The notes beneath the pieces were generated by a model. It searched no databases. It worked only from the letters and a program-made list of their open reading frames with translations, and was not told the origin of the DNA. Of a DNA stretch of 64,000 bases, positions 7,393 through 14,906 are shown one piece after another (the stretch's first letter is position 1; every line of letters begins with the position of its first letter). Source of the stretch: CBDFHC01 sp965247585. GTDB lineage: Bacteria; Chloroflexota; Dehalococcoidia; Lucifugimonadales; GCA-2712585. Both the position numbers and the translations under genes were made by a program. The stretch lies in NCBI GenBank assembly GCA_965247585.1, contig CBDFHC010000005.1, forward strand, positions 1-64,000, written 5' to 3'.

Positions 7393-7871
7393 TAGTCGAA
7401 GGCCCTAACGATGGCTATGATCCCCATGATGGCGGCGGCACCACCGGCGATCACCATACAAAAGTGGTTGATGGAATGGTTCGCGTTGGCGGCGGCATCC
7501 GCCGTCTGGCCGATGATCTTCAAATAGGCGGTCTCATAGAAGTATCGCCGCTCCCCCGCCAGCTCCTCTCGCGTCAGGGCTTTGTGCCGCGTCAGGGGAA
7601 GGTAGTTGTTGTGCTCCGCCACCATCAGAGGCGGCCTCAACGGGTTGTTCACCTGAAGGGATGCCAGCGGCTCAGCCGCCCCCACGAACTCCTCCCAGGT
7701 ATCGAAGCGGACAGGCCGCTCCCTATAGAGGATCGGGTCCTGGCCGAGGTAGTACACCTGCCGGTCTTTGGAGTTGATGGCCAGGTGGGGCCACTCCGGT
7801 CTCATCTCTGCCGTCCTGCTGTGGAGCTGACCGTCCAGGGTGTGGAGGTGCACCTGGATCCGTTTGACCAT
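7392..7871 (-). CDS. Single-pass membrane protein of the Zot operon
   Basis: The product is 159 residues: a soluble N-terminal domain of about 120 residues and one C-terminal transmembrane helix (FCMVIAGGAAAIMGIIAIV) ending a few residues before the terminus. There is no signal peptide, so a tail-anchored topology is likely. A very strong ribosome site (GGAGGAAAGGAG, 9 bases before ATG) fixes the start although the upstream HTH frame runs on over it. The following gene begins within its stop codon. I do not recognise the family; position beside a Zot-like ATPase suggests a structural or assembly role. Confidence 0.65.
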   Translation of the reverse strand: MVKRIQVHLHTLDGQLHSRTAEMRPEWPHLAINSKDRQVYYLGQDPILYRERPVRFDTWEEFVGAAEPLASLQVNNPLRPPLMVAEHNNYLPLTRHKALTREELAGERRYFYETAYLKIIGQTADAAANANHSINHFCMVIAGGAAAIMGIIAIVRAFD

Positions 7872-8235
7872 TCTGGTGTGCTCCTTTCCTCCAGTAAACT
7901 AACCCGTTATCCCAGTCAATGCGCCGTATCTGGGCGACGTCCCAACCTTGCAGCTTCAGTAGTAGGAGCTTCATCAACCGAGTCATAAAGATGGGGCCTG
8001 GCCTGTATGTTCCGTTGAACCAGCGGTACACATTGGGTCCAGATGACATCCCCACCAACGTCCCCATATGACCTTTGGTGATGCCAAGGTGGTCAAGTAG
8101 GTCCTGTAGAACGGCAGCTACTCCGTCGAAAGTCGCATATCCACCCCCATATCCCCTACCTGATGCGCCAACCGCATCTCTTACCACTGAGACAGCGAGT
8201 TTCGTGACAATCGGCCGTTCTGTTGCAGTAACCAT
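7723..8235 (-). CDS. HTH DNA-binding protein, putative element regulator
   Basis: Residues 40-95 form a helix-turn-helix of Xre/Cro type: LQDLLDHLGITKGHMGTLVG, then MSSGPNVYRWFNGTYRPGP as turn and recognition helix. It lies first in the leftward operon and next to the divergent rightward arm, the usual place for a switch repressor. The frame overlaps the next gene by 149 bases. Its last 45 residues are Pro/Gly/Arg-rich and look like out-of-frame translation of that gene. The functional protein may therefore end near WDNGLVYWRKG, with a lost stop or small frameshift. Only a regulator role is claimed, and no operator could be defined. Confidence 0.6.
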   Translation of the reverse strand: MVTATERPIVTKLAVSVVRDAVGASGRGYGGGYATFDGVAAVLQDLLDHLGITKGHMGTLVGMSSGPNVYRWFNGTYRPGPIFMTRLMKLLLLKLQGWDVAQIRRIDWDNGLVYWRKGAHQNGQTDPGAPPHPGRSAPQQDGRDETGVAPPGHQLQRPAGVLPRPGPDPL

Positions 8236-8332
8236 CTACCTATACCCCTCTATAACATAATTAGGCGTCGGTTAGATACTGTCGCTTAGCGCTGTATTTA
8301 CACCTCCGCCTTCAGCCTCCTACCCTCCTCAC
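8236..8332. promoter_or_regulatory. Divergent intergenic region between the two arms of the element
   Basis: These 97 bases separate the leftward HTH operon from the rightward operon and must hold both promoters. The region is AT-richer than its flanks (ctctataacataattagg, then gttagatactgtcgc). I could not assign -35/-10 boxes or repeats with confidence. The rightward ATG at 8333 has no clear Shine-Dalgarno site. Confidence 0.4.
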
Positions 8333-8551
8333 ATGGGCGGAAAGGTCGCATCAGCCCTGGGAGTCCTGGTGTCAATCGTAGCTGGCTACTTGGTGCTGGC
8401 GCAGATCGACGTGCTCCAGGATTCAGGCGAAGGCCTTACCGGTAACCTCGGGACCTTCTACGAATCCCTCTCCGGCATAACCATCATCCTCATTGCCGGG
8501 GTAGGGATTTTTGGCGTTCTGGGGATAGTGGCCTGGGTGATACGTGGGTAG
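8333..8551 (+). CDS. 72-aa two-TM protein, candidate major-coat-like protein
   Basis: The sequence has a short basic start (MGGK) and a first hydrophobic segment VASALGVLVSIVAGYLVLAQ (5-24) that could act as signal peptide or anchor. A polar acidic middle follows (DVLQDSGEGLTGNLGTFYES). The second membrane helix (GITIILIAGVGIFGVLGIVA, about 49-68) ends in a basic tail WVIRG. This pattern of leader, acidic amphipathic part, single TM and basic tail is that of filamentous phage major coat proteins, and the length fits. It is the first gene of the rightward arm, opposite the Zot-like operon. Sequence families this short cannot be named by eye, so coat protein is an inference from pattern and context. 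Confidence 0.6.
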   Translation: MGGKVASALGVLVSIVAGYLVLAQIDVLQDSGEGLTGNLGTFYESLSGITIILIAGVGIFGVLGIVAWVIRG

Positions 8552-8588
8552 AGCCCGCGCCCAAATCTTGAAGAAAGGAGGTAACGCG

Positions 8589-8984
8589 ATGTTTGCAACT
8601 TTCAAAGCCGTATTGGCCATGCCAGTGCTTGTAGTCGCCTTTGTGTGGAGCCAGGTGTTCCTCACCATTACGGCGGCGCAGTTTCTGGCGACGGACTACG
8701 GGCGGCGCCTTGCCACGCAACAGGATGGGCAGGCCAATCCCCCTTTGATGGCCCTAATCGGAGGGGTGCTCTTCCTGGTCCTGGGGCTGGTGCTCTCCAG
8801 CACCATTCTCAGCCAGGCTGCCACCTCGGGGTCCAGCGCCAACATTGGCTCCTTCTCCGGCGCACAGAACGTCAACGACCTTATCCCACTGCTTTACTAC
8901 TTCGGCCTGGCAGTAGGGTCCATGACGCTCATCGGCCTGGGCGGAGCTGGTCTCGCCGGCAAGGGTCCGATGAGGACCAGGTAG
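8589..8984 (+). CDS. Small multi-TM protein (virion or secretion accessory candidate)
   Basis: I chose the ATG at 8589 because AAAGGAGGT stands seven bases before it. This gives 131 residues. Three hydrophobic spans are seen: FKAVLAMPVLVVAFVWSQVF near the start, LMALIGGVLFLVLGLVLSST in the middle and LLYYFGLAVGSMTLIGLGGA near the end, with a Ser/Gly-rich loop before the last. It follows the 72-aa gene by 37 bases and precedes a 36-codon gene. No family is recognised. Confidence 0.6.
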   Translation: MFATFKAVLAMPVLVVAFVWSQVFLTITAAQFLATDYGRRLATQQDGQANPPLMALIGGVLFLVLGLVLSSTILSQAATSGSSANIGSFSGAQNVNDLIPLLYYFGLAVGSMTLIGLGGAGLAGKGPMRTR

Positions 8985-8990
8985 GTACAG

Positions 8991-9101
8991 ATGGACGCCG
9001 GCCGCGTTGTCTCGCACCGGGACAGCGGGAGGCGCGGCGGCGTCCGTCTGATTACGGAGTGGACTTTGCAAAACAGAGCGACTGAACAGCAGGCAACGTG
9101 A
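8991..9101 (+). CDS. 36-aa basic small protein, translationally coupled to the next gene
   Basis: ATG at 8991 opens 36 codons (MDAGRVVSHRDSGRRGGVRL, then ITEWTLQNRATEQQAT), rich in Arg. Its TGA overlaps the GTG start of the glycosyltransferase gene (GTGA, 9098-9101). That same stop/start overlap is used throughout this element, which argues that the short frame is translated. Without it there would be an unexplained 113-base gap in an otherwise gapless operon. No function can be given. Confidence 0.4.
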   Translation: MDAGRVVSHRDSGRRGGVRLITEWTLQNRATEQQAT

Positions 9102-10579
9102 ACTTCCTACGGGCACACCCGGGATGGATCCTGCTGGCCCTCATCGCCGCAGCCGCCGCGCTGCGGCTCATTTTGGTTTTCGCCCATGAGGGCTTTCTGG
9201 GAGTTGACGGTGGCGCCTATCTGCTTATCCGTAACGAGGTGCTGGGGGATGAGCCCACAGGGGCCTCTTTCCCCAAGCCGCCACTGGCCCCTGGCTGGCT
9301 GCTGGTGCCTTTTACCGCAGCGCTGGGAGACGACCAAGGTTACAAGCTCTTCTCTGCGGTGGGTTCCATGCTCCTCCTCATCCCCGGGGCCTATCTCTTA
9401 TCCCGCGCCTTCCTCACACTGTGGCAAACAAATTTCGCCCTCTCCTTCCTCATGGTGGACATGATGCATGGAGAGATGATCGTCACCGGGGTGCTGCCCC
9501 TCATGGGATTCGGCCTATTGGCCCTGGCCCTCTGGGGAATCCACGGACTGGCGGAAGGACACAGCTGGCGCCGCGGCCTGGCCATCCTGGTGGCCCTGCC
9601 GCTCATCGCCTTCATCAACCAGACGACCGCCGGCATGGCCTTGGTGGTGCTCCCGGTGTATATGGCCGCGCTGGCCTATTTCGGCGGTGCCTGGCGGGAA
9701 CGGCTCCTCCGCATGGTCCCGTGGGTAGCGGGCGGGGGCCTCCTGGCCCTCACCGCCCTCCCCTGGTATCTGGACGTGCTCCCCGTCTCCGGGGAGCTGC
9801 GATACCCCGGCCCATACGTCTATTTCGACGGCATAGGCTCCTTCGCCTGGTGGCAGTTCGCCCTGGGAGGGCTGCTGGCCTTCTGGATGGTGCGCTTCGG
9901 CCAGGACTACCGGATCCGCGCCCTGGGTGCGGTGACCGGGCTATTGGCCATCGGCTGCACTCTGCTATCCACGGATGAGACGGTGATCAACGTCTTTTAC
10001 CGCTCCCGCTACCTGCTGTCAGTTCCCTTCTTCATTGGGGTGACCTGGGTGGTGTTCCGCTACTGGTGGCCCAGCGTCCGGCCTGCGTATGGCGCCTATG
10101 GGCTGACCCTGGTAGCCCTCGGCCTCATGGCCTTCGGCTATGTCTGGCAGTTCAACGGGCAGGCGCGTTACTCCGATATGGCCACGCCGGAAGTGGTGGC
10201 GGCGCTGGAGCTCCTGGAGGAGCGGGAGGACGGCATTGTCACCAACGCCTACACCCTGGCCCTGTGGATAGCGGCCCTCAATAAAGCGCCGGTCTCCTGG
10301 ACCTTCACACATGAGCCGCCGGCGCTGTACGTGGAGGCGGACCGGGATGTGCGGTGTGTACTGGGCTGGGTGGAAGGGTGTGACGTGGTCGGCGCCGCCG
10401 GGCGGCTCCAAGCCACCCATGTGCTGATAGACGAACGCTTCCCCAACTACAACAAGCGGGCGCCGGCCACGTATTTGGCCCCGGCGGACCAGTGGAAGGT
10501 AACGGGAGAGGCGCCCTGGCTGGAGCCGATCTTCAGCTCCGGCACAGTCAAACTTTGGAGGATTCGACATGCCACGTAG
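9098..10579 (+). CDS. GT-C type membrane glycosyltransferase (paralogue 1)
   Basis: The product is 493 residues with about ten hydrophobic segments over residues 10-355 and a soluble C-terminal domain of about 130 residues. It has the build of polyprenyl-phosphate-sugar-dependent GT-C enzymes (GT39/ArnT/PMT type). Those use a lipid-linked sugar on the outer face of the membrane. The first loop VDGGAYLLIRNEVLGDEPTG carries the conserved Asp expected in the catalytic loop of such enzymes. It starts with GTG inside the stop of the 36-aa gene and its end overlaps the next start at 10569. It shares several blocks with the 12390 protein (for example GAYLLIRNEVLG against GSYLITKNWVLG, and CVLGWVEGCDV against CTMGWRQGCDP), so the two are paralogues. 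The exact sugar and acceptor are unknown. Confidence 0.75.
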   Translation: MNFLRAHPGWILLALIAAAAALRLILVFAHEGFLGVDGGAYLLIRNEVLGDEPTGASFPKPPLAPGWLLVPFTAALGDDQGYKLFSAVGSMLLLIPGAYLLSRAFLTLWQTNFALSFLMVDMMHGEMIVTGVLPLMGFGLLALALWGIHGLAEGHSWRRGLAILVALPLIAFINQTTAGMALVVLPVYMAALAYFGGAWRERLLRMVPWVAGGGLLALTALPWYLDVLPVSGELRYPGPYVYFDGIGSFAWWQFALGGLLAFWMVRFGQDYRIRALGAVTGLLAIGCTLLSTDETVINVFYRSRYLLSVPFFIGVTWVVFRYWWPSVRPAYGAYGLTLVALGLMAFGYVWQFNGQARYSDMATPEVVAALELLEEREDGIVTNAYTLALWIAALNKAPVSWTFTHEPPALYVEADRDVRCVLGWVEGCDVVGAAGRLQATHVLIDERFPNYNKRAPATYLAPADQWKVTGEAPWLEPIFSSGTVKLWRIRHAT

Positions 10580-10928
10580 CCCATTCACTCGCAGGATTCA
10601 CCGCTCCCGCTCTCCCAAGACGCGCACCACCCTCCACAAGTCGGAGCAAATGATCATCGGCACCAAGAGGGGCGGCTACTCCATATACAAGGGGCGCGGA
10701 TGGAACAGTGCGCTGTGGCGCGACGGAGAGGCGATCCGCAGCGACAACTTCCCCACGAAACAAGAGGCGGTCCGGTACGCCATCCAGCGCGCCCGCAATG
10801 CCGGCGGCTTCACTAAACGCGACGTAAAGCCGGCTCAGCGAATGGTGGACGCTCAGGATCTCACCAACCGCGCCCTCCAAACGGGCATCGCCCTCCGGGC
10901 CATCTCGGTGATAGATCGCGTCGCGTGA
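10569..10928 (+). CDS. Basic DUF2188-like protein 1
   Basis: The product is 119 residues, strongly basic at the N-terminus (MPRSPFTRRIHRSRSPKTRT). It then has a small domain, GGYSIYKGRGWNSALWRDGE followed by FPTKQEAVRYAIQRARNAGG. That pattern (strand, strand, then a helix opened by F-x-T-x-x-E-A) resembles DUF2188-type mini domains found in mobile-element and stress proteins. It overlaps the end of the glycosyltransferase gene by 11 bases. The 10959 gene encodes a related protein with the same layout, so they arose by duplication. Nucleic-acid binding or virion packaging is possible from the charge but is not shown. Confidence 0.6.
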   Translation: MPRSPFTRRIHRSRSPKTRTTLHKSEQMIIGTKRGGYSIYKGRGWNSALWRDGEAIRSDNFPTKQEAVRYAIQRARNAGGFTKRDVKPAQRMVDAQDLTNRALQTGIALRAISVIDRVA

Positions 10929-10958
10929 GGATCCTAAAGATTTACGGAGGAGTACCCA

Positions 10959-11282
10959 ATGCCACGACTACGAACCAGAAACCGACCGGACAAAGGGCGC
11001 AGAGTTGCGCGCGCACTCCCAGCTGGATTACCAGAGAACACCCTGATTAAGAATCCCGCTGGCACATACAGTTTCGTGGGCCGGGTGGACACCCGGCTCG
11101 CCTTTGTCACCAAGAACGGCGGCGTACCCACCGCCAAACAGCTTGATGGCGCCCGGCACGCTGGACCGGGGATTGTCGGGCTCAGGACCCGCACTTTCCC
11201 TACCAGTGACGCCGCATTAAAAGCAGCCCGGGCTCTCGGCCTCTCAGTCAGTGACGGTAAGGGTGGCGTAATCACCCCATGA
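10959..11282 (+). CDS. Basic DUF2188-like protein 2
   Basis: The product is 107 residues. Like its neighbour it starts MPR and has a basic leader (LRTRNRPDKGRRVAR). The mini domain reads GTYSFVGRVDTRLAFVTKNG and then TFPTSDAALKAARALGLSVS. A ribosome site GGAGG precedes the ATG by about eight bases. Its TGA overlaps the start of the GT4 gene (ATGA, 11279-11282). Being placed between glycosyltransferase genes in one operon, the pair might be regulatory or structural companions; no function is known to me. Confidence 0.6.
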   Translation: MPRLRTRNRPDKGRRVARALPAGLPENTLIKNPAGTYSFVGRVDTRLAFVTKNGGVPTAKQLDGARHAGPGIVGLRTRTFPTSDAALKAARALGLSVSDGKGGVITP

Positions 11283-12448
11283 AAGTCCTGAAGATATACG
11301 ACCGCATCTGGCCCTACTCCATCGGCGGTGCCGAGCGGCGCTTCCGCTCCCTTGCCGAAGGTCTCGCCAACCACGGCCATGATGTGGTCCTGGTTGGGCA
11401 GCGTGAATGGGAGTATGGCCCCGCCTTGAAGGAGGAAGGCAATATCCGGGTCCTGGGTATCTCAGAGCGGGTGGTGGAGGACAAACGAACTGTTATGGAC
11501 GGCCTCCGCTACGCACGCATCTTACGCCAGCGGCTCCCAGCCTGGTTGGATTACCTGAAGCCAGACATCATAGACGTCGCCAACTTCCCCTTCTTTCCTC
11601 TCCTGGCTATCCGGGGCGAGCTCCGGCGGCGGCGCATTCCGATGGTGGTGACCTGGAGCGAGTTTTACGACTGGAAGTGGTGGGGGGATCACGTGGGTTG
11701 GCTCAAAATGCCGGTGGCCCGTTTTATTGAGCAGCTAACTGTCAATTCGGGCAGGGCCGCCATCACCCCTTCCGCCATGACCACCAAACGGCTCCGCAAG
11801 GCCGGTTGCCGACTCCCCATCCACCAGATCGCTCACGGCCTATCCATTGAGGAGCTCGCCGCCGTCCAACCTAATGGGCACCGCGCCGACGTGATATTCC
11901 CTTCCCGCCTCACCAAAGCCAAGAAGGTGGACCTGCTCATTGAGGCTATCGGCCACCAGCGTCAGCGCGGCCGGAAGTACACCTGCACCATCATCGGGGA
12001 CGGGTACATGAGACCGGAGCTCCAAGCCCTGGCGGACAGAGTCGCCCCGGGGCAGGTGGAATTCACCGGATGGATCAGTGATGAAGAGCTGTACTCGCGC
12101 ATCAAGTCCGCCAAGCTGATGGTCCACCCCAGCGCCCAGGAGGGCTTCGGCATCGTCACCATCGAAGCATACGCCTGTGGCCTGCCGGTGATTGCTGCCG
12201 ACTGGCCCTACAACGCCACCACCACCCTGGTCCGCCACAACTCCACCGGGCTGATTGTGCCTCCGACGCCCGCCGGCGTTGGCGATGCCATAGATTACGT
12301 GCTGCGAACCGACGGGCTTCATGCGTTCATGTCGCAACAGGCAAGCGCCGAGGCCCAAAACTATCGCTGGGAACCCCTGGTAGCACATCTTGAAGAGGTC
12401 TATGAATCTATCCTGGACAAAGCTGCTCTCGGTCCTGCAATCCATTAG
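11279..12448 (+). CDS. GT4-family glycosyltransferase
   Basis: The product is 389 residues with a GT-B fold: N-terminal acceptor domain with a Gly loop (YSIGGAERRFRSLAEGLANH) and a C-terminal nucleotide-sugar domain. The retaining GT4 signature E-x7-E is seen in EGFGIVTIEAYACGLPVIA near residue 290. The segment VIFPSRLTKAKKVDLLIEA is the usual start of the Glycos_transf_1 domain. It would add a sugar from a nucleotide donor to a lipid-linked acceptor in the cytosol. With two membrane GT-C enzymes around it, this suggests build-up on the inside and transfer outside. It overlaps its neighbours on both sides (ATGA at 11279; 59 bases with the 12390 frame). Confidence 0.85.
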   Translation: MKVLKIYDRIWPYSIGGAERRFRSLAEGLANHGHDVVLVGQREWEYGPALKEEGNIRVLGISERVVEDKRTVMDGLRYARILRQRLPAWLDYLKPDIIDVANFPFFPLLAIRGELRRRRIPMVVTWSEFYDWKWWGDHVGWLKMPVARFIEQLTVNSGRAAITPSAMTTKRLRKAGCRLPIHQIAHGLSIEELAAVQPNGHRADVIFPSRLTKAKKVDLLIEAIGHQRQRGRKYTCTIIGDGYMRPELQALADRVAPGQVEFTGWISDEELYSRIKSAKLMVHPSAQEGFGIVTIEAYACGLPVIAADWPYNATTTLVRHNSTGLIVPPTPAGVGDAIDYVLRTDGLHAFMSQQASAEAQNYRWEPLVAHLEEVYESILDKAALGPAIH

Positions 12449-13865
12449 GACCCCGCTGCTCGTTTCTCTGGCCCTTCTCTTCACTCTGGTCTTGCGTCTC
12501 ACCCTGGTGGACGACTACCTGGGGTTTGGCTCGGATATGGGCTCCTACCTCATCACTAAAAACTGGGTGTTGGGCCAGGACCTGAGCGGCGATGGTGCCA
12601 CCCGGCCCCCTCTCATCGGCGTCCTGCTCGCGGGCGCCACATGGCTCAGCGGTGACCCTCTCACTGGCGCCAAGGGCCTAGCGTTGGTGGCGTCGGTCTT
12701 ACCGGCCATCGGCTTCTACGTCCTGGCGCGCCGATGGACACCGGGCTGGGCAGCCCTGGTGGGCGCCATCTTCTTGATTCACCACCCCAACAACAGCGCC
12801 ATCACCTCCTGGGGTTTCGGCTCCCTCCTGTCCTTCATGCTTCTCATGTTGGCGTTAGCTTGGCTCTATGACATCACCCAAGGTAAACGGCGCTACATCC
12901 CGTTTGTCGCCGCGGTGGTCGTGTTGGCTGGGCTCAACCAGACGGCCGCGGGGCTATTCGGCATCTCCGCCGTAACGCTGATCCTTTCGAGTTATAGCAA
13001 GCGGGCGGGACTGGCGCTCACCTTCGCCGTGGCGCTCAGTATGATATGGCTTCCCTTCTACCTGGAGAGGGTGCCGCTGACCGGCGACCTGACCGTCCCC
13101 GGCCGTGCCTTCCTCGAAGTGATGCCAGACCCGATCCCGGTCGGATACATGGGGGCGGTTCTTGTGTTGCCGGTACTGTTGGGCCTGGAGCGGTATGGAG
13201 TCCTCTGGGCCATCGGCCTCCCGATAGGGTTGCTGACACAATTCCATTCCGGGGATGCGGCTCTCCATGTTGCCCTCACCCGCGCCGACTATGTAATCAC
13301 CATCATGGGTATCCTGGTCCTGACGGTCGCTCTCGGCCGCGTCGCCTCTGTCAGGCTCCGTCCTCACCACTATCAGCCAGCACTGCTGGCCACCGCCTTC
13401 GCCGCCGCTCTCCTGGCCCCACTTTTCCATCAACCATGGTCCAACGGCTTTCATCAGGCCAACCGCGATGTAGCGATCCTGACCCCAGACGGCCTGGCCG
13501 CCATCCGCTGGGTGGACGCCAACACGTCCGACAATGCCGCCCTGGTCACCCACCCTATGGGGCTGGCCTGGTACGAGATGGGGTTGGCCCGCCGCCGTTC
13601 TCTCGGGACCTGGTACGCCGAACCTACTCGGGTGCATGAGGGTGAGAACCAAGCCTTTCTATGCACAATGGGATGGAGGCAAGGTTGCGACCCGCTGGAG
13701 CTCCAAGGAGCCTACGGCATCGACTACCTGCTGCTAGATAGGTCCTCGCGGCAGCAGATCCTGGGACAGCCCTCCGATGGGTGGTCTATTACCGCCAGCC
13801 TCCCTTGGCTAGAGGAGCGGTTCAGTCAAGGAGAGGTAAGGGTATATGAGGTGGTGAGTCAATGA
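12390..13865 (+). CDS. GT-C type membrane glycosyltransferase (paralogue 2)
   Basis: The product is 491 residues with about ten hydrophobic segments and a soluble C-terminal domain from about residue 355. The first outer loop DYLGFGSDMGSYLITKNWVL has the acidic residues expected of lipid-phosphate-sugar-dependent transferases. The C-terminal blocks CTMGWRQGCDP and SLPWLEERFSQGEVRV match those of the 9098 protein, so it is a tandem paralogue separated by three genes. The frame begins within the end of the GT4 gene; a later in-frame ATG (MNLSWTK, 12402) is also possible. Stop overlaps the next start (ATGA, 13862-13865). Confidence 0.75.
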   Translation: MKRSMNLSWTKLLSVLQSIRTPLLVSLALLFTLVLRLTLVDDYLGFGSDMGSYLITKNWVLGQDLSGDGATRPPLIGVLLAGATWLSGDPLTGAKGLALVASVLPAIGFYVLARRWTPGWAALVGAIFLIHHPNNSAITSWGFGSLLSFMLLMLALAWLYDITQGKRRYIPFVAAVVVLAGLNQTAAGLFGISAVTLILSSYSKRAGLALTFAVALSMIWLPFYLERVPLTGDLTVPGRAFLEVMPDPIPVGYMGAVLVLPVLLGLERYGVLWAIGLPIGLLTQFHSGDAALHVALTRADYVITIMGILVLTVALGRVASVRLRPHHYQPALLATAFAAALLAPLFHQPWSNGFHQANRDVAILTPDGLAAIRWVDANTSDNAALVTHPMGLAWYEMGLARRRSLGTWYAEPTRVHEGENQAFLCTMGWRQGCDPLELQGAYGIDYLLLDRSSRQQILGQPSDGWSITASLPWLEERFSQGEVRVYEVVSQ

Positions 13866-14245
13866 GCAGCATTACCGCGGCACTCCCTAGTGCGGCAGTG
13901 GCCTGGATCCTGAACGCGGTGCTGGCCTTCACCTGGGCCGGCGCCTTTGTGGCTTACGGCTTCGCCTTCCGCCAAGTGGGGGCACTGCAATGGAGTCCGG
14001 GTTGGTTTGTCCAGCTGGGTACCAACCCCCTCTTCCTGCTGGCGGTGGGCCTCTCGGGTTGTGTGTCCATCATGCGCTTCGGCATGTTCAGCCTCCTGGG
14101 CATAGAGCGCAGCGTCATGGCCGGCGCCTTGTCATTCGTGGCGGTGGTCCTGGTCGCGGCGCTGGTGTTCCGGGAGCCCATCAGCCGGGAGCACTGGATC
14201 GGCATGGGCTTCATCACCCTGGGGGTGCTCTTTGTTATACGCTAG
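13862..14245 (+). CDS. EamA/EmrE-like four-TM protein
   Basis: The product is 127 residues and almost entirely hydrophobic, with four spans (AWILNAVLAFTWAGAFVAYG, FLLAVGLSGCVSIMRFGMFS, VMAGALSFVAVVLVAALVFR and WIGMGFITLGVLFVIR). The last part EPISREHWIGMGFITLGV is the signature end of half-size drug/metabolite transporters of the EmrE, ArnE/F type. Next to glycosyltransferases such proteins often flip lipid-linked sugars, so a flippase subunit for this cassette is a fair inference. It is coupled to both neighbours by short overlaps. Confidence 0.7.
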   Translation: MSSITAALPSAAVAWILNAVLAFTWAGAFVAYGFAFRQVGALQWSPGWFVQLGTNPLFLLAVGLSGCVSIMRFGMFSLLGIERSVMAGALSFVAVVLVAALVFREPISREHWIGMGFITLGVLFVIR

Positions 14246-14906
14246 CGCCGTGGAGCTCCGCTCCCGGCCTCGCTCTCTGACCGGCCTCTGGCACACCGGA
14301 CGGATGCTGGTCGCCTCCGTGACGCCCAAACAGTTGCTGGACAACCTCCTTCCCTCGTACACGTACCTCTGGCCCAGCACTTTGGCCCGCGGCCGCGAGT
14401 ATTGGCGGTTGATAGAGCCCTGGAGAAAAAAGGGGAATGGCGCGTGCTCTCCCTCTGATTTTGCGCTCCTGTACGCTGTGGCCACCGCCCTGACCCCAAC
14501 ACGAATCCTGGAGACCGGCACGGGCGCCGGCATCTCCACCACCGCGTTGGCTCTCGCGCTGCGAGATGGCCCTTTCCCCTATGCCAGGGTGCTCACCACG
14601 GATCTCCGTGATGAAAGCTATACCTACGGCCGGGTGGGGGAAGCTATACCGGTGGAGCTGGAGCGATGGGTGGAGCGTTACGAGCTGGAGGCAAAGCAGT
14701 TTCTACTGGAGAGGATGACGCCGGCCTTTGACCTGGTGCTGCTTGACGACGATCACCGGCCCGAGCAGCAGCTGGCGGAGGTGGAGCTGGTCCGGAAGTA
14801 CGGCGGAGAGGACACCTTGTTGTTTTGTGACGACGCCGGCCCGGGCTGGGTGAAGGCGGTAGGATCCCGCCTTAACTGTGCCTTTCTTGGGGCGACATGG
14901 ATGTGA
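14232..14906 (+). CDS. SAM-dependent methyltransferase (O-methyltransferase-like)
   Basis: The longest frame is 224 residues from a TTG at 14232. An ATG at 14304 (MLVASVTPKQLLDNLL) is an equally good start. The SAM-binding motif I is RILETGTGAGISTTALALAL, followed by an acidic strand end VLTTDLRDESY and a second acidic motif FDLVLLDDDHRPEQQLAEVE. This is the layout of class I methyltransferases close to the Methyltransf_24/cephalosporin hydroxylase type. In a glycan cassette it may methylate a sugar. The end overlaps the next start by ten bases. Which substrate is used cannot be told. Confidence 0.65.
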   Translation: MLYASAVELRSRPRSLTGLWHTGRMLVASVTPKQLLDNLLPSYTYLWPSTLARGREYWRLIEPWRKKGNGACSPSDFALLYAVATALTPTRILETGTGAGISTTALALALRDGPFPYARVLTTDLRDESYTYGRVGEAIPVELERWVERYELEAKQFLLERMTPAFDLVLLDDDHRPEQQLAEVELVRKYGGEDTLLFCDDAGPGWVKAVGSRLNCAFLGATWM

